From the NCBI GenBank assembly GCA_018662005.1, contig JABJHA010000028.1:1-64000 (forward strand): a stretch of 64,000 nt of DNA, read 5' to 3'. Both the position numbers and the translations under genes were made by a program. The notes under the pieces are model-generated. The model was not told the origin of the DNA. It worked only from the letters and a program-made list of their open reading frames with translations, and made no database searches. The DNA is from Rhodospirillaceae bacterium. Lineage in GTDB: Bacteria; Pseudomonadota; Alphaproteobacteria; Rhodospirillales; JABHCV01. Positions 1 to 11,804 of the stretch are shown here, one piece after another (position 1 is the stretch's first letter; every line of letters starts with the position of its first letter).

Positions 1-1527
1 CGACGAGGACAGTTCTTCGGCTGCCGAGGCTACCGTCTGAACGTTGGTCGAGGCTTCTTCGGAAGCCGCGGCCACCGCCGTCGCCTGGGTCGAGGTTTCT
101 TCGGAAATTGCCGTCATCGACTGGGCCGAGGACTGCAATTCGGTTGAAGCCGACGACACCGTTTCGACAACGCCGCCAACACTGGCCTGGAAGTCGTCGG
201 CCATTTGGTTCATCAGACGGGTTTTTTCCGCAGCAGCGCGTTTTTCCTGCTCCGCCGCCTCGGCTTCCATCTCCTTGACGCGGATGGCGTTTTCCTTAAA
301 GACCTGAACGGCAGCCGCCATTTCGCCGATCTCGTCGGTACGGTCCTGAGCCGGGATTTCGGCGTCCAGATCGCCGCCAGCCAGAACACCCATGGAGTCC
401 GTCATGCCGGCGATGGGGTTGGTAATGGAGCGCGAAAACAGGAAACCGATAATGCCGATGACGACAGCCACAATCAGCACCGCAATCAGCATCGCGTTGC
501 GCATATCGATTACCGGGATATCGACTTCCTCCATATCGATATTGGCGATTACCGCCCAGGTGACACCGACAAATTCCAGTGGCGCAGCCGCCATCAGGGT
601 CTCGTCACCGTGACGGTCTATCGTCACCAACATGCCGTCCTTTCCCGCCAGAGCGTTTTTGACGCCTTCGCTGTCGGCCTTGGTTTTAAGAATATCTGTC
701 TCGCCTTCCTTGGTGAAGCGCGAGGTTGTACGCATAAATCCATCTTTTCCGACGAGATAGGTCTCGCCGGTTTCGCCCATGCCTGTCGACTGCTGCATTA
801 TGGTATTCAGGCGATCAACGGGCATCTGGAATATCAACGTGCCATGTTTGCCGCCTTCATGGTCGAAAATAGGCGAGGCTATGAAACTGGCCGGGGCGTC
901 AGCGCTCGGTGCGTAGGCACGAAAATCCGTAAAGGCGACATAATCCAATTTGAAATTATCTTGAACCATACGCCAGACCGTAGCCAGATCCGTATCTTTC
1001 CACTCACCGTTTTTTAGATCCGTGGCGAAGTCCGCTTCCTTATAGACGGAATAAACGACGTTGCCGTCGTCATCGATCAGGAAAATATCGTAGTAACCTT
1101 TCGCCATTAAAAGCTCACGGAACCAGGGATGGTATTTGGCGTGAGCTTTGCTGTAGGCAGAATCATCCGGGGCCACGTCGAGCAAATGTTTGCTGCCGGC
1201 CGGGTTGGGGTTGTCATCAATGTACAGCTTTTGCAATTGACCTTTCTGATTGTTACCAAGATCAGCCCAGGCATCTTCAATCTCTTCAAGGGCATCAATC
1301 CCCATATGGTTTTCGGCAATCACCATGACATCGGCTTTGATGGCACCCAGATAATTTGTCAGTTCCGAAATACGACCATCATGGGCAGCGTCGATTTTTG
1401 CAAATGCCTCATCCTCAAGTGCGGATTCAGCCCTCGTAAAAGCGATAACGCCTGTTACAACAGCAGAGAAAATAGCCAGGACGACAACAACGATCGGCAG
1501 CTTGGCGGCAATCTTCAGGTTCAACAT
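1..1527 (-). CDS. methyl-accepting chemotaxis protein (3' part cut off by window edge)
   Basis: Transmembrane chemoreceptor that would pass ligand binding to CheA/CheW. The reverse strand reads open for 509 codons from ATG at 1527, which follows a GGAGT Shine-Dalgarno, down to base 1. The order seen is: N-terminal membrane segment (about residues 8-28), a long periplasmic region with dCache-like features (about 35-335), a second hydrophobic segment (about 342-362), a HAMP region, and the start of the coiled-coil signalling domain rich in Ala, Glu, Ser and Thr. The conserved hairpin tip that contacts CheA lies beyond the window. No che genes are adjacent. The ligand cannot be told from sequence. 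Confidence 0.9.
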   Translation of the reverse strand, partial: MLNLKIAAKLPIVVVVLAIFSAVVTGVIAFTRAESALEDEAFAKIDAAHDGRISELTNYLGAIKADVMVIAENHMGIDALEEIEDAWADLGNNQKGQLQKLYIDDNPNPAGSKHLLDVAPDDSAYSKAHAKYHPWFRELLMAKGYYDIFLIDDDGNVVYSVYKEADFATDLKNGEWKDTDLATVWRMVQDNFKLDYVAFTDFRAYAPSADAPASFIASPIFDHEGGKHGTLIFQMPVDRLNTIMQQSTGMGETGETYLVGKDGFMRTTSRFTKEGETDILKTKADSEGVKNALAGKDGMLVTIDRHGDETLMAAAPLEFVGVTWAVIANIDMEEVDIPVIDMRNAMLIAVLIVAVVIGIIGFLFSRSITNPIAGMTDSMGVLAGGDLDAEIPAQDRTDEIGEMAAAVQVFKENAIRVKEMEAEAAEQEKRAAAEKTRLMNQMADDFQASVGGVVETVSSASTELQSSAQSMTAISEETSTQATAVAAASEEASTNVQTVASAAEELSSS

Positions 1528-1736
1528 TTTTTTTACTCCATTTTTAATTCATTGGGGATTGCCCAAGCACGGCTTCTCTCAATTGCAGTCACTCAAACCA
1601 ACACCTTTTCAACTTCTCTTCGCCCTTGATGTCACTGGACAGGCGATCCTACTTCCGACAAGACCAGTTGCGCCTTGACATGCGTCATTTAAGGAGAGGG
1701 AGGTAAAAGGACTTGAGGAGGTTAAAGGCTTGTCTT

Positions 1737-2810
<1,074 letters not shown>

Positions 2811-2816
2811 TCAACG

Positions 2817-3971
2817 TCACCGGGGCAATAAGGGCGGCTCGTCGATATTGACAAAAGTCTCGGCGATAAAGCCATTGAAGCTTGAGGTCATGGCGTTTGA
2901 ATAGGCGCCGGCCTGACCGATTTCAATCCAGTCACCTTCACGGATGCAGCTGGGGAGATTGATATGACCCGGAATGAAATCCGTTGAATCGCATGTTGGT
3001 CCGAAGATGGAAAAAGGCGTCATCTCACTTGAAACCGTTTCTCCTGGGCGGATCACCCGCATCGGCAATTCAATTCCGGCGGTCAGGGTTTCTGACAAAC
3101 TGTGGTAAACACCGTCATTAATATAAAGGGACTGCTCTTTTCGTAGCATGACCTGAACAACAAGGCTTGAGCCACTGGCGACAAGGCCGCGTCCGGGTTC
3201 GCACATCAGCACACAATCACCACGCAGATTGATCTCTTTTATCGTATCGGTGATGGCGGTGACGTATTCATCAAGTGGCGGTGGTTTGTCATCAACATAA
3301 TGAACAGGAAAACCGCCACCGACATCAAGGTAGTGGATGTCCACATCCGATTTATCATTAACCCGGCCCATAATGCGAATAGCCTCCGCAAACGCTTCGG
3401 GACTGCGGCATTGCGAGCCAACATGAAAAGCCAAACCCGGCTGGAAGCCTTCCTCGGCAACCCGGTTTAGAAGGGCAGGGGCATCCTCGACAGTGACACC
3501 GAACTTTTGCGACAGGTTGTAGGCGACATTGGCCGCTGGCGTTATCACCCGGACCAGACAGACCTTGCCGTCACCTCCGCCAATGGCATTGACGATTTTA
3601 TCGAGTTCCCTGTCATGATCGATAACGAAGTGATCGACCGAATAAACATCTTTGGCGGCAGCAATAGCGCTTGGTGATTTGACCGGATGCATGAAATAGC
3701 AGTCGCCTTGCGGGAAGTTTTCCCTGATCAGGGCGATTTCGGTTAGCGAAGCGGTATCGAAATGGCGAATGCCGGCCTCGAAAAGAGGGCCCAAAACATT
3801 AAGGTCAGGGTTACACTTGACCGCATACAGAACCCGCCCCGGAAAGGTATCAAGGAAGCGTTTGGCATTACGCTTCAACTCATCGGGGCGCAGGCAATGC
3901 ACCGGGTAGCCAGGTTTAAGCTCTTCGATCATCGCATCGACAGTGGGGAAGTGTTTTAGTGGCATCTGCAT
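2817..3971 (-). CDS. PLP-dependent ornithine/lysine-type decarboxylase (alanine-racemase fold)
   Basis: Predicted to decarboxylate ornithine, and perhaps lysine, to putrescine or cadaverine: fold-type III group IV decarboxylase, cytoplasmic homodimer. Visible motifs: PLP lysine K52 in YAVKCNP, FHVGSQ at 182-187, the glycine loop GGGFP near 218, EPGRG at 258-262 for phosphate binding, and the catalytic cysteine C327 in GPTCDSTD. At 384 residues it has the size of eukaryote-like ODC and the bacterial lysine/ornithine decarboxylases, not the 700-residue fold-I enzymes. Substrate choice between ornithine, lysine and diaminopimelate cannot be read reliably. ODC/LDC is favoured because the CDSTD motif and overall length fit better than LysA. 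Confidence 0.88.
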   Translation of the reverse strand: MQMPLKHFPTVDAMIEELKPGYPVHCLRPDELKRNAKRFLDTFPGRVLYAVKCNPDLNVLGPLFEAGIRHFDTASLTEIALIRENFPQGDCYFMHPVKSPSAIAAAKDVYSVDHFVIDHDRELDKIVNAIGGGDGKVCLVRVITPAANVAYNLSQKFGVTVEDAPALLNRVAEEGFQPGLAFHVGSQCRSPEAFAEAIRIMGRVNDKSDVDIHYLDVGGGFPVHYVDDKPPPLDEYVTAITDTIKEINLRGDCVLMCEPGRGLVASGSSLVVQVMLRKEQSLYINDGVYHSLSETLTAGIELPMRVIRPGETVSSEMTPFSIFGPTCDSTDFIPGHINLPSCIREGDWIEIGQAGAYSNAMTSSFNGFIAETFVNIDEPPLLPR

Positions 3972-4085
3972 CAGACTTTATATGGGGACAGGACAGTGCG
4001 ATTGGTGACACTATTACAAGGCCGCTGCAAGGACGATTTTTGAACCTGATCCTTTGACCTTGGGGATGTATTATACTAAGTTGAC

Positions 4086-4103
4086 GTTTACGTTAACGTA
4101 AAC
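4086..4103. promoter_or_regulatory. 18-bp perfect palindrome upstream of icmF, probable operator
   Basis: GTTTACGTTAACGTAAAC is a perfect inverted repeat ending 35 bp before the icmF start codon. It resembles the TTTACG..CGTAAA-type sites described for MerR-family regulators of branched-chain amino acid degradation (LiuR type), which would suit an isobutyryl-CoA mutase. The palindrome is seen directly; the regulator is inferred, and no such regulator gene is adjacent. Confidence 0.6.
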
Positions 4104-4138
4104 TTGATTGAGACCTCGATTTTTCAGGAGTTAAGGCC

Positions 4139-7100
4139 GTGCCGGATGACGCCGTCTTGCAGAAATCCCCGACAAAAAAACCGGATATGACAATCCCGCC
4201 GCGCTTTATTACCGCCGCCAGCCTGTTTGATGGCCATGACGCGGCGATTAACATCATGCGCAGGATTCTACAGGCGCAGGGTGCTGAGGTTATTCACCTG
4301 GGCCATAATCGTTCCGTCGATGAAGTTGTAACCGCCGCTGTTGAAGAAGACGCAGACGCCATTGCGGTCAGTTCTTACCAGGGCGGTCATGTTGAATACT
4401 TCAAGTATATGGTTGAACTGCTGGCCGAAAAGGGACGCCCGGACATTCATGTGTTTGGCGGTGGAGGGGGTGTCATCACGCCTGAAGAAATGGCCGAATT
4501 GAACGATTACGGGGTCAATCGGCTGTACTCTCCTGAAGATGGCCGTCGCATGGGCCTGGAAGGCATGATCGTTGATATGATCGAGCGGACCGGGCAAAAA
4601 AAGGGACCGGCCCGTTCCCCTGATCTGGATGCTTTGGCGGATGGTGATCCAGCTGCCCTGGCTTTGATTATCACCGCACTCGAAAACAGTACGCTCGATG
4701 ATGCTGTGGCCCGAAAGCTTGAAAAACTGGCTGAAAACCATGCTTCTGTGCCGGTGTTGGGTATTACCGGAACCGGTGGGGCCGGGAAATCATCACTGAC
4801 GGACGAAGTGATCCGCCGTTTTCGGCTTTATTCAGCAGAACCCCGCATTGCCGTTGTCGCCGTCGATCCTTCGCGCCGCAAAACCGGTGGGGCGCTTTTG
4901 GGTGACCGCATTCGTATGAACGCCATTTCCGGCGACAATATTTACATGCGCTCGCTGGCCACCCGCGGAGGCGGCAGTGAAGTACCAGAAAGTCTTCCGG
5001 CAATCGTTGGGGCCTGCAAGGCCGCCGGTTTTGACCTCGTTATCATTGAAACCCCCGGCATCGGCCAGGGTGACGCTGGCATCGTTGGCATGGCTGATTT
5101 ATCACTTTATGTGATGACCCCGGAGTTCGGCGCAGCCAGCCAACTTGAAAAGATCGATATGCTCGACTTTGCCGATGTCGTCGCAGTCAATAAACTGGAC
5201 CGCAAGGGTGGTCTTGACGCCATAAGGGATGTCCGCAAACAGGTGCAGCGCAATCGACAGGCCTTTAGCGAAGACGCCGATCAGATGCCGGTCTTCGGCA
5301 CGATTGCTTCCCGGTTTAATGATGCCGGAATTACTGCGTTATATCAAGAGATTACCCGTCAATTCTCAAAAAATGGTTTAACGAAATTTCCCTCAACAAG
5401 CGAGCCGGTCAGTAGCCGGATATCGGAGCCCGGTGACGCCATTGTGCCGCCTGAACGTCAGCGTTATTTGGCTGAAATTGCCGAAACCGTGCGCGGTTAT
5501 CACGACGATGTGGAAAAGCAGGTGATCATTGCCCGTGAGCGACAACAGTTACTGGCTTCAAAAGACATGCTGGGTGGAGACAGCGTTGATCTGGACAAAT
5601 TGATCAACGCCCGTGACGACATGCTGGATCCAAGAGCCGCTAAACTTCTCGAAGAATGGCCGGCGCTCAAGCAAAATTACCGGGGCGAAGAACTGATAAC
5701 GGAAGTTCGTGGCAAGGAAATCCATACCACATTAACCCGCGAAAGCCTGTCCGGCAGCCTTATCCCGCGCGTTTCCCTGCCTGATTTTGTTGATCAGGGC
5801 GAAATTTTGAAATGGCGGATGCGCGAGAATTTACCGGGTCACTTCCCCTACACAGCCGGAGTGTTCCCTTTCAAACGGGCGGGCGAAGATCCAACCCGGA
5901 TGTTTGCCGGTGAAGGCGACGCCAAGCGCACCAACCAGCGCTTTAAGTATTTATCTGCTCATTCCGAAGCCAAGCGCCTATCGACAGCCTTTGATTCGGT
6001 GACTCTCTACGGTTTCAACCCGGACGAACGCCCGGATATTTATGGCAAAGTCGGCAATTCCGGCGTCTCCATCGCAACATTGGATGACATGAAGGAACTC
6101 TATGACGGGTTCGACCTTTGCCAGTCTTCGACATCCGTGTCGATGACGATTAACGGCCCGGCCCCGACCATTCTGGCGTTGTTTCTGAACACCGCCATGG
6201 ACCAGCAAATTGATCGCTTCACCGCGGACAAGAGCAGGGCGCCTGATGCCTCTGAAGAAAAGGAAATCCGCGCCTGGGTCCATGAAAACGTTCGCGGTAC
6301 CGTTCAGGCCGATATCCTGAAAGAGGACCAGGGTCAGAATACCTGTATTTTCTCGACTGAATTCGCCCTGAAAATGATGGCTGACATTCAAGAATACTTC
6401 GTTGAAAACCGGGTCAGGAACTTCTATTCGGTGTCCATATCCGGCTATCACATCGCCGAAGCCGGGGCCAATCCAATCTCGCAACTGGCCTTTACCCTGT
6501 CAAATGGCTTCACTTACGTGGAAACCTACCTTGCACGGGGCATGAATATTGATGATTTCGCCCCTAATTTGTCGTTTTTCTTCTCCAATGGCATGGACCC
6601 GGAATACGCCGTCATGGGCCGGGTGGCGCGCCGTATATGGGCGACGGCCATGCGTGATCGTTACGGGGCGAACGAACGCTCGCAGAAACTGAAATATCAT
6701 GTTCAGACGTCCGGCCGTTCCCTGCATGCCCAGGAAATGTCCTTTAACGACATCCGCACCACCTTGCAGGCGTTGATTGGCATCTATGATAACTGCAACT
6801 CCCTGCACACAAACGCCCATGATGAAGCCTTTACGACGCCAACAGAAGACAGCGTCCGCCGGGCACTGGCAATCCAGATGATCATCAATCGGGAATGGGG
6901 TCTGGCGATGAACGAAAATCCCAATCAAGGGGCATTTGTCATCGACGAGCTCACCGACCTTGTCGAAGAGGCCGTGTTGCAGGAGTTTGAGCGCATTTCA
7001 GAGCGTGGTGGTGTTTTGGGAGCCATGGAAACCGGCTACCAGCGCGGCAAAATACAGGATGAATCCCTGTACTACGAGACCAAAAAGCACGATGGCTCGT

Positions 7101-7393
7101 ACCCCATCGTTGGCGTCAACACCTTCACCAATCCCAACGAAGATGAAGCCGTTATCACGCCTGACCTGGCGCGCTCCACAGATGCCGAAAAGAAGAGTCA
7201 AATCAAACGCCTGCGTGGTTTCCAAAAGGCAAACGCAAAAACCTCCACTGACATGCTGGCGCGCCTGAAGTCAGCGGCCACAAACAACGAAAACGTCTTC
7301 GCGGTGCTCGTTGAGGCAGCCCGCCATTGCTCCCTTGGCGACATTACCGAGGCCCTGTTTGAAGCCGGTGGGCAATACCGTCGCAATATGTAG
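4139..7393 (+). CDS. icmF: fused isobutyryl-CoA mutase (IcmF) with built-in G-protein chaperone
   Basis: Adenosylcobalamin-dependent interconversion of isobutyryl-CoA and n-butyryl-CoA (or a related branched acyl-CoA). The 1084 residues carry three parts in IcmF order: an N-terminal B12-binding domain (about 22-150, with DGHDAA at 31-36 providing the cobalt-ligand histidine H33), a MeaI-type GTPase (Walker A GTGGAGKS at 211-218, VNKLDRKGG as the guanine-specificity loop), and the C-terminal TIM-barrel mutase (about 540-1084). The GTPase loads and protects the cofactor in the family. The start is GTG at 4139, preceded by CAGGAGTTAAGGCC; no ATG fits as well. A palindromic operator candidate lies just upstream. 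Selectivity between isobutyryl-, isovaleryl- and pivalyl-CoA cannot be decided here. Confidence 0.95.
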   Translation: MPDDAVLQKSPTKKPDMTIPPRFITAASLFDGHDAAINIMRRILQAQGAEVIHLGHNRSVDEVVTAAVEEDADAIAVSSYQGGHVEYFKYMVELLAEKGRPDIHVFGGGGGVITPEEMAELNDYGVNRLYSPEDGRRMGLEGMIVDMIERTGQKKGPARSPDLDALADGDPAALALIITALENSTLDDAVARKLEKLAENHASVPVLGITGTGGAGKSSLTDEVIRRFRLYSAEPRIAVVAVDPSRRKTGGALLGDRIRMNAISGDNIYMRSLATRGGGSEVPESLPAIVGACKAAGFDLVIIETPGIGQGDAGIVGMADLSLYVMTPEFGAASQLEKIDMLDFADVVAVNKLDRKGGLDAIRDVRKQVQRNRQAFSEDADQMPVFGTIASRFNDAGITALYQEITRQFSKNGLTKFPSTSEPVSSRISEPGDAIVPPERQRYLAEIAETVRGYHDDVEKQVIIARERQQLLASKDMLGGDSVDLDKLINARDDMLDPRAAKLLEEWPALKQNYRGEELITEVRGKEIHTTLTRESLSGSLIPRVSLPDFVDQGEILKWRMRENLPGHFPYTAGVFPFKRAGEDPTRMFAGEGDAKRTNQRFKYLSAHSEAKRLSTAFDSVTLYGFNPDERPDIYGKVGNSGVSIATLDDMKELYDGFDLCQSSTSVSMTINGPAPTILALFLNTAMDQQIDRFTADKSRAPDASEEKEIRAWVHENVRGTVQADILKEDQGQNTCIFSTEFALKMMADIQEYFVENRVRNFYSVSISGYHIAEAGANPISQLAFTLSNGFTYVETYLARGMNIDDFAPNLSFFFSNGMDPEYAVMGRVARRIWATAMRDRYGANERSQKLKYHVQTSGRSLHAQEMSFNDIRTTLQALIGIYDNCNSLHTNAHDEAFTTPTEDSVRRALAIQMIINREWGLAMNENPNQGAFVIDELTDLVEEAVLQEFERISERGGVLGAMETGYQRGKIQDESLYYETKKHDGSYPIVGVNTFTNPNEDEAVITPDLARSTDAEKKSQIKRLRGFQKANAKTSTDMLARLKSAATNNENVFAVLVEAARHCSLGDITEALFEAGGQYRRNM

Positions 7394-7440
7394 TTCCTCT
7401 AACGGGTGACATCTTAAATCCATTGGGTTTATATAAGCCC

Positions 7441-7668
7441 ATGAACACTCATAAAAAACATGGCGTCGAAGTCCTGGTCGAGTTGCACTACACCGCCGGG
7501 CGTGCGGTCCGGGTCGTCGCCATCGATCCGGTTACCGGGACAGAAGTCACCATGGTCGGCGATGCAAAGCGCAGTGAAGCCGAATTAAAGCGTTTGGCGG
7601 CGAACAAGCTGATGTATGTGCTCAACAAAAAGAAAAATGCCGAAAAGCCGGAAGGCGACCTTTTCTAG
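7441..7668 (+). CDS. small conserved-looking hypothetical protein
   Basis: This 75-residue product is not recognised. It has a beta-rich first half (GVEVLVELHYTAGR, VRVVAIDPVTGTEV) followed by a basic, Lys-rich helix ending KKKNAEKPEGD. There are no cysteines, signal peptide or membrane segment. The ATG at 7441 has a poor ribosome site; a TTG at 7423 would add six residues and sits behind GGGTGA, so the start is uncertain. It lies 47 bp after icmF and about 130 bp before rpiB on the same strand. Confidence 0.6.
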   Translation: MNTHKKHGVEVLVELHYTAGRAVRVVAIDPVTGTEVTMVGDAKRSEAELKRLAANKLMYVLNKKKNAEKPEGDLF

Positions 7669-7797
7669 CAAAACAATATGTATTTACCTGCGCTTGTGCT
7701 TGTGGTTTGTTGGCAACGGGTGCGGATATGTGGTACGTTTAAAAATCCTGGGAATAACCCATTCGTTTTTGATCTTGTCTGAGTGCAAGGGGCCTTT

Positions 7798-8238
7798 ATG
7801 TCTTCTGAAACCATCGCCATTGCCAGCGACCATGCTGGCTTCGATTTGAAAAGTGAACTGAAACAGGTCCTGTCCGAGCTTGGTTTTGCGGCTCTTGATC
7901 TGGGAGCCGATAACAAGGACTCCGTTGATTATCCGGATTTCGGTTACGCCATGGCAGGGGCGCTGAAGCAAGGCGAGGCGACCCGCGGCATTCTGGTATG
8001 TGGAAGCGGCATCGGTATTTCCATCGCTGCAAACCGCCATCCGGTTATCCGCGCCGCCCTGATCCATGATGCACTGGGAGCAAAAATGTCCCGCCTTCAC
8101 AATGATGCCAATGTCATCGTCTTCGGTGGCCGCATGATTGGCCCGGACCTGGCACAGGACTGTCTTAAAGTATTTCTGGAAACTGAATTCGAGGGCGGGC
8201 GCCATGCCCGGCGGGTCGACAAACTTTCAAATCCATAA
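7798..8238 (+). CDS. rpiB: ribose-5-phosphate isomerase B
   Basis: Interconverts ribose-5-phosphate and ribulose-5-phosphate in the pentose phosphate pathway. The 146 residues match the RpiB/LacAB family: ASDHAGF at 9-15 supplies the substrate-binding Asp/His, and ILVCGSGIGIS (C68) carries the catalytic cysteine loop. ATG at 7798 is chosen because it follows CAAGGGGCC at good spacing; an upstream GTG at 7783 would overlap that ribosome site. glyA follows 33 bp downstream, a common pairing in alphaproteobacteria. Confidence 0.94.
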   Translation: MSSETIAIASDHAGFDLKSELKQVLSELGFAALDLGADNKDSVDYPDFGYAMAGALKQGEATRGILVCGSGIGISIAANRHPVIRAALIHDALGAKMSRLHNDANVIVFGGRMIGPDLAQDCLKVFLETEFEGGRHARRVDKLSNP

Positions 8239-8271
8239 ACAATAGTTTTTTCTCAATCAGGGGGGTCGCCA

Positions 8272-9582
8272 ATGTCTGGCGCAGACAATTCATATTCTTC
8301 TCAATATCAAGAAAACTTCTTCACTCAATCGCTGGCCGAACGTGACCTTGATCTGATGGCTTCCATCAGGGATGAACTGGGGCGTCAGCAAGACCAGATT
8401 GAGCTGATCGCTTCCGAAAACATCGTTTCGCGTGCCGTCATGGAAGCTCAGAGTTCTGTAATGACCAACAAATATGCCGAAGGTTATCCCGGCAGGCGTT
8501 ACTATGGTGGCTGCGAGTATGTCGATGTCGCCGAAAACCTCGCCATCGAGCGTGCCAAGGAACTTTTCGGCTGTGACTTTGCCAACGTTCAACCGCATTC
8601 CGGCTGTCAAGCCAATGGCGCCGTGATGCTGGCCCTGTTGCAACCGGGCGACACAATATTGGGCATGTCGCTGGCGGCCGGAGGGCACTTGACCCACGGT
8701 GCGCCGCCTGCCCAGTCCGGTAAGTGGTTTAACGCCATTCAATATGGCGTCAGCCGTGATGATTCCCAGGTCGATTTCGATGAAGTTGAAAAACTGGCCA
8801 AAGAACATAATCCGAAGCTGGTTATCGTCGGCGGGTCTGCCTACCCTCGAACCCTCGACTTTGCCCGCTTCCGGGCTATTTGCGATGAAGTCGGGGCAGT
8901 GATGATGGTCGATATGGCGCATTTTGCCGGTCTGGTTGCGACGGGCCTTCACCCATCGCCCATTGGCATCGCCGACGTGGTCACCACAACCACCCATAAA
9001 ACCCTGCGAGGTCCCCGCGGCGGCATGGTTCTGACGAATGATGAGGCTATTGCCAAGAAGATCAACTCGGCAGTCTTTCCGGGCCTTCAGGGTGGCCCGT
9101 TGATGCATACAATCGCCGCAAAGGCGGTTGCCTTTGGCGAAGCCCTGCAGCCGGAGTTCACAGAGTATTCGAGGGCCGTCGTCGAAAATGCCCGGGTTCT
9201 TGCCGAAACTCTGATTGAGCGGGGACTTGATATCGTCTCAGGCGGTACCGATACCCACCTGATGCTGGTTGACCTTCGACCCAAGGGATTGAACGGTCGG
9301 GACGCTGAGCACAGCCTGGACCGGGCCCGCATGACCTGTAACAAGAACGGCATTCCTTTTGATCCTGAAAAACCGATGGTGACATCCGGTATTCGTCTGG
9401 GCACACCTGCTGGCACGACCCGCGGTTTCGGTGCAGATGAATTCCGCCAGATTGGCAACCTGATCGGTGATGTCCTTGATGGCCTGGCCTCGTCCTCCAA
9501 CGATAATTCATCAGTTGAAGCCGAGGCTGCCGAAAAAGTCCTGACCCTGTGCCAAAACTTCCCGATCTACCGGAATATTTAA
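8272..9582 (+). CDS. glyA: serine hydroxymethyltransferase
   Basis: PLP enzyme that converts serine and tetrahydrofolate to glycine and 5,10-methylene-THF, the main one-carbon source. The 436 residues fit the family. The PLP lysine is K243 in [14 protein letters not shown]. The substrate-entry segment [11 protein letters not shown] and the ASENIVS motif are also present. ATG at 8272 sits behind AGGGGGG. It is first in a same-strand series with nrdR, ribD, ribE, ribB, ribH, nusB and thiL, with mostly short gaps. Confidence 0.97.
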   Translation: MSGADNSYSSQYQENFFTQSLAERDLDLMASIRDELGRQQDQIELIASENIVSRAVMEAQSSVMTNKYAEGYPGRRYYGGCEYVDVAENLAIERAKELFGCDFANVQPHSGCQANGAVMLALLQPGDTILGMSLAAGGHLTHGAPPAQSGKWFNAIQYGVSRDDSQVDFDEVEKLAKEHNPKLVIVGGSAYPRTLDFARFRAICDEVGAVMMVDMAHFAGLVATGLHPSPIGIADVVTTTTHKTLRGPRGGMVLTNDEAIAKKINSAVFPGLQGGPLMHTIAAKAVAFGEALQPEFTEYSRAVVENARVLAETLIERGLDIVSGGTDTHLMLVDLRPKGLNGRDAEHSLDRARMTCNKNGIPFDPEKPMVTSGIRLGTPAGTTRGFGADEFRQIGNLIGDVLDGLASSSNDNSSVEAEAAEKVLTLCQNFPIYRNI

Positions 9583-9594
9583 AGGAGACCAGCG

Positions 9595-10050
9595 ATGAGA
9601 TGTCCATTTTGCGGTAGCGAAGACACCCAGGTTAAAGATTCCCGCCCGACAGAAGAAAACGCGACCATTCGTCGGCGCCGATACTGCCCGTCCTGCGGGT
9701 CGCGCTTCACGACATTTGAGCGGGTTCAATTGCGCGAACTGACTGTCGTCAAAAAGGACGGCGAAAAAGCCCCATTTGATCGTGACAAGGTCATGCGGTC
9801 CTTGAAAATCGCCCTGCGTAAGCGACCGGTCGATAACGAGAAGATTGAGCGCGTCGTCAATGGCATTCAGCGTCGCCTGGAAACTCTGGGCGAGACTGAA
9901 ATTCCAACCAAGGTCGTCGGCGAGATGATCATGGATAACCTTCATGATCTCGATCAGGTGGCCTACGTGCGGTTCGCCTCTGTTTACCGGAATTTCCGCG
10001 AAACAAAAGACTTTGAAGAATTTATCGGTGAACTGGGTGACGAAAACTAG
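9595..10050 (+). CDS. nrdR: ribonucleotide reductase repressor NrdR
   Basis: Zinc-finger/ATP-cone repressor that binds NrdR boxes upstream of ribonucleotide reductase genes and senses ATP/dATP. At 151 residues it has the standard length. Zinc ligands C3, C6, C31 and C34 are visible ([16 protein letters not shown]), followed by the RRRR-type basic segment and the ATP-cone (about 49-139). It starts 12 bp after glyA behind AAAGGAGA. The glyA-nrdR-rib order is conserved across many alphaproteobacteria. Confidence 0.97.
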   Translation: MRCPFCGSEDTQVKDSRPTEENATIRRRRYCPSCGSRFTTFERVQLRELTVVKKDGEKAPFDRDKVMRSLKIALRKRPVDNEKIERVVNGIQRRLETLGETEIPTKVVGEMIMDNLHDLDQVAYVRFASVYRNFRETKDFEEFIGELGDEN

Positions 10051-10080
10051 GCTGACGGGTGGTGCAGACAGGAGTCTGTG

Positions 10081-11190
10081 ATGAACTCTCCAGATAGCGA
10101 TACCCTCCACATGCAAGCGGCGCTGACCCTTGCGGCCCGGGGCCTTGGCCGGGTTGCGCCAAATCCTGCTGTTGGCTGTGTCATTGTTGGGGCTGATGGC
10201 GCTGTCGTCGGTCGCGGTTGGACCCAACCCGGCGGACGCCCCCATGCAGAAACAGAAGCGATCGGTCGTGCCGGTGATCAATGTGCTGGCGCTACAGCCT
10301 ACGTCACCCTTGAGCCATGTGACCATCGTGGCAAAACTCCACCGTGCTCGGTGGCCTTGATCGATGTCGGTATCAAGCGCGTGGTTATCGCCTGTGAAGA
10401 TCCCGATCCCAGGGTGGCAGGGAAGGGCGCGAAACGCCTGATAGATAACGGGGTAGAAGTTGTTCAGGGTATTTTTGAAACCGAAGCCCAGGCCCTGAAT
10501 GCCGGTTTTATGACCCGCCTTTCCAAAGGGCGGCCTTTGTTTACGCTCAAATCGGCGACCACGTTGGATGGGCGTATTGCTACCCGTACCGGCCATAGCA
10601 AGTGGATAACAGGTGTGGAAGCGCGGGCTGCTGGTCACATGTTGCGCGCCCGTCATGATGCCATCATGATCGGCATCGGTACGGCTTTGGCCGATGATCC
10701 TTCCTTAAGTTGCCGTCTGCCGGGTATGGAGGCATTCTCGCCAACCCGGATCATTGCCGATAGTTCACTTCAATTGCCGACCTCAAGCACGATGGTCGAA
10801 ACCGCCGCTGACATCCCGACGATCATCATCGCGGGCAAGGGGGCTGAAAAAGGCAAAATCAAAGAACTAAAGAATAAATCCGTCAAAGTGATCGAGGTTA
10901 AAGCATCCGTCTCTGGTCATCCGGCCCCGGATGCCATGGCTGAGGCATTGGCAGGGGAAGGACTGAACAGCGTTTTGATTGAGGGCGGCGGCAAGTTGGC
11001 GGGTGCATTTATGCAAGCAGGACTGGTTGACCGTCTGGCCTGGTTTCATGCTGCAAAACTAATTGGTGGTGATGGTGTTCCCTCGGTCGCCGCATTTGGT
11101 GTAGAAAACCTTCCTGACGCACCGTCTTTTACCCGCACCTCTTTGAAAACGTGCGGTGAAGATGTTTTTGAAACTTACGAACGTAGATAA
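10081..11190 (+). CDS. ribD: bifunctional riboflavin deaminase/reductase RibD
   Basis: Second and third steps of riboflavin synthesis: deamination of the pyrimidine intermediate by the N-terminal domain, then reduction of the ribosyl side chain by the C-terminal domain. The zinc motif is H55-A-E57 with PC80 and C89 (EPCDHRGKTPPC). The reductase domain occupies about 150-369. ATG at 10081 is chosen, 6 bp after AGGAG; the adjoining GTG at 10078 is too close to the ribosome site. The start context AGACAGGAG and the 30-bp gap from nrdR leave no room for an FMN riboswitch. Confidence 0.96.
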   Translation: MNSPDSDTLHMQAALTLAARGLGRVAPNPAVGCVIVGADGAVVGRGWTQPGGRPHAETEAIGRAGDQCAGATAYVTLEPCDHRGKTPPCSVALIDVGIKRVVIACEDPDPRVAGKGAKRLIDNGVEVVQGIFETEAQALNAGFMTRLSKGRPLFTLKSATTLDGRIATRTGHSKWITGVEARAAGHMLRARHDAIMIGIGTALADDPSLSCRLPGMEAFSPTRIIADSSLQLPTSSTMVETAADIPTIIIAGKGAEKGKIKELKNKSVKVIEVKASVSGHPAPDAMAEALAGEGLNSVLIEGGGKLAGAFMQAGLVDRLAWFHAAKLIGGDGVPSVAAFGVENLPDAPSFTRTSLKTCGEDVFETYERR

Positions 11191-11195
11191 AAACC

Positions 11196-11795
11196 ATGTT
11201 TACCGGCATCATCACAGACATCGGAACTGTCCGCTCACTTGTTAAAACAGGCGACACCCGCATTGAAATCAGCACGGCCTTTAATGTCGCCTCTATTAAT
11301 ATCGGTGCGTCTATTTGCTGTAGCGGCGCTTGCATGACCGTCACCCAGCGCGACGAGGACTGGTTTGCTGTCGAGGCTTCGGCCGAGACTCTGTCTAAAA
11401 CAGTTTTGGGTTCCTGGAAACAGGGAACCAGGATCAACCTTGAAAGGGCGCTTAAGGCCGGTGACGAAATGGGCGGCCATATCGTATCGGGTCACGTGGA
11501 TGGAACAGCGACGCTTGTTGATCTCAAAAGTGAAGGCGATTCACGCCGTCTCAGTTTTCAGACAAGCGATGAATTGAAGGGCTTTATAGCCCCGAAAGGA
11601 TCGGTCACCCTTGACGGTGTCTCCCTTACGGTCAATGAAGTGCAAGACGATACCTTTGGCGTCAACCTGATCGCCCATACCCAGAAAGAAACAACATTTG
11701 GCAATATTTCACCGGGCGACACCGTCAATGTGGAAATAGATATGCTGGCGCGGTATGTTGCGCGGCTTCTCGAAATCGAACAAACAAAGGACTAA
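11196..11795 (+). CDS. ribE: riboflavin synthase, alpha chain
   Basis: Dismutates two 6,7-dimethyl-8-ribityllumazine molecules to riboflavin. The 199 residues form two lumazine-binding repeats: repeat 1 opens with MFTGII at residue 1, and repeat 2 starts near 98 (GHIVSGHVDG). The SLTVNEV motif is intact. It starts 5 bp after ribD, consistent with translational coupling. Confidence 0.96.
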   Translation: MFTGIITDIGTVRSLVKTGDTRIEISTAFNVASINIGASICCSGACMTVTQRDEDWFAVEASAETLSKTVLGSWKQGTRINLERALKAGDEMGGHIVSGHVDGTATLVDLKSEGDSRRLSFQTSDELKGFIAPKGSVTLDGVSLTVNEVQDDTFGVNLIAHTQKETTFGNISPGDTVNVEIDMLARYVARLLEIEQTKD

Positions 11796-11804
11796 GCCAA
11801 AACC

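Noticed and set aside
205-1017. 270-codon open frame on the plus strand opposite the chemoreceptor
   Set aside because: It is antisense to a clear MCP reading frame with ribosome site and domains; the translation has no recognisable features.
10051-10080. FMN riboswitch before ribD
   Set aside because: Only 30 bp separate nrdR and ribD; no RFN element fits.
8290-10656. Two long minus-strand open frames opposite glyA, nrdR and ribD
   Set aside because: The plus-strand genes are unambiguous; antisense frames of this length are common in biased coding sequence.
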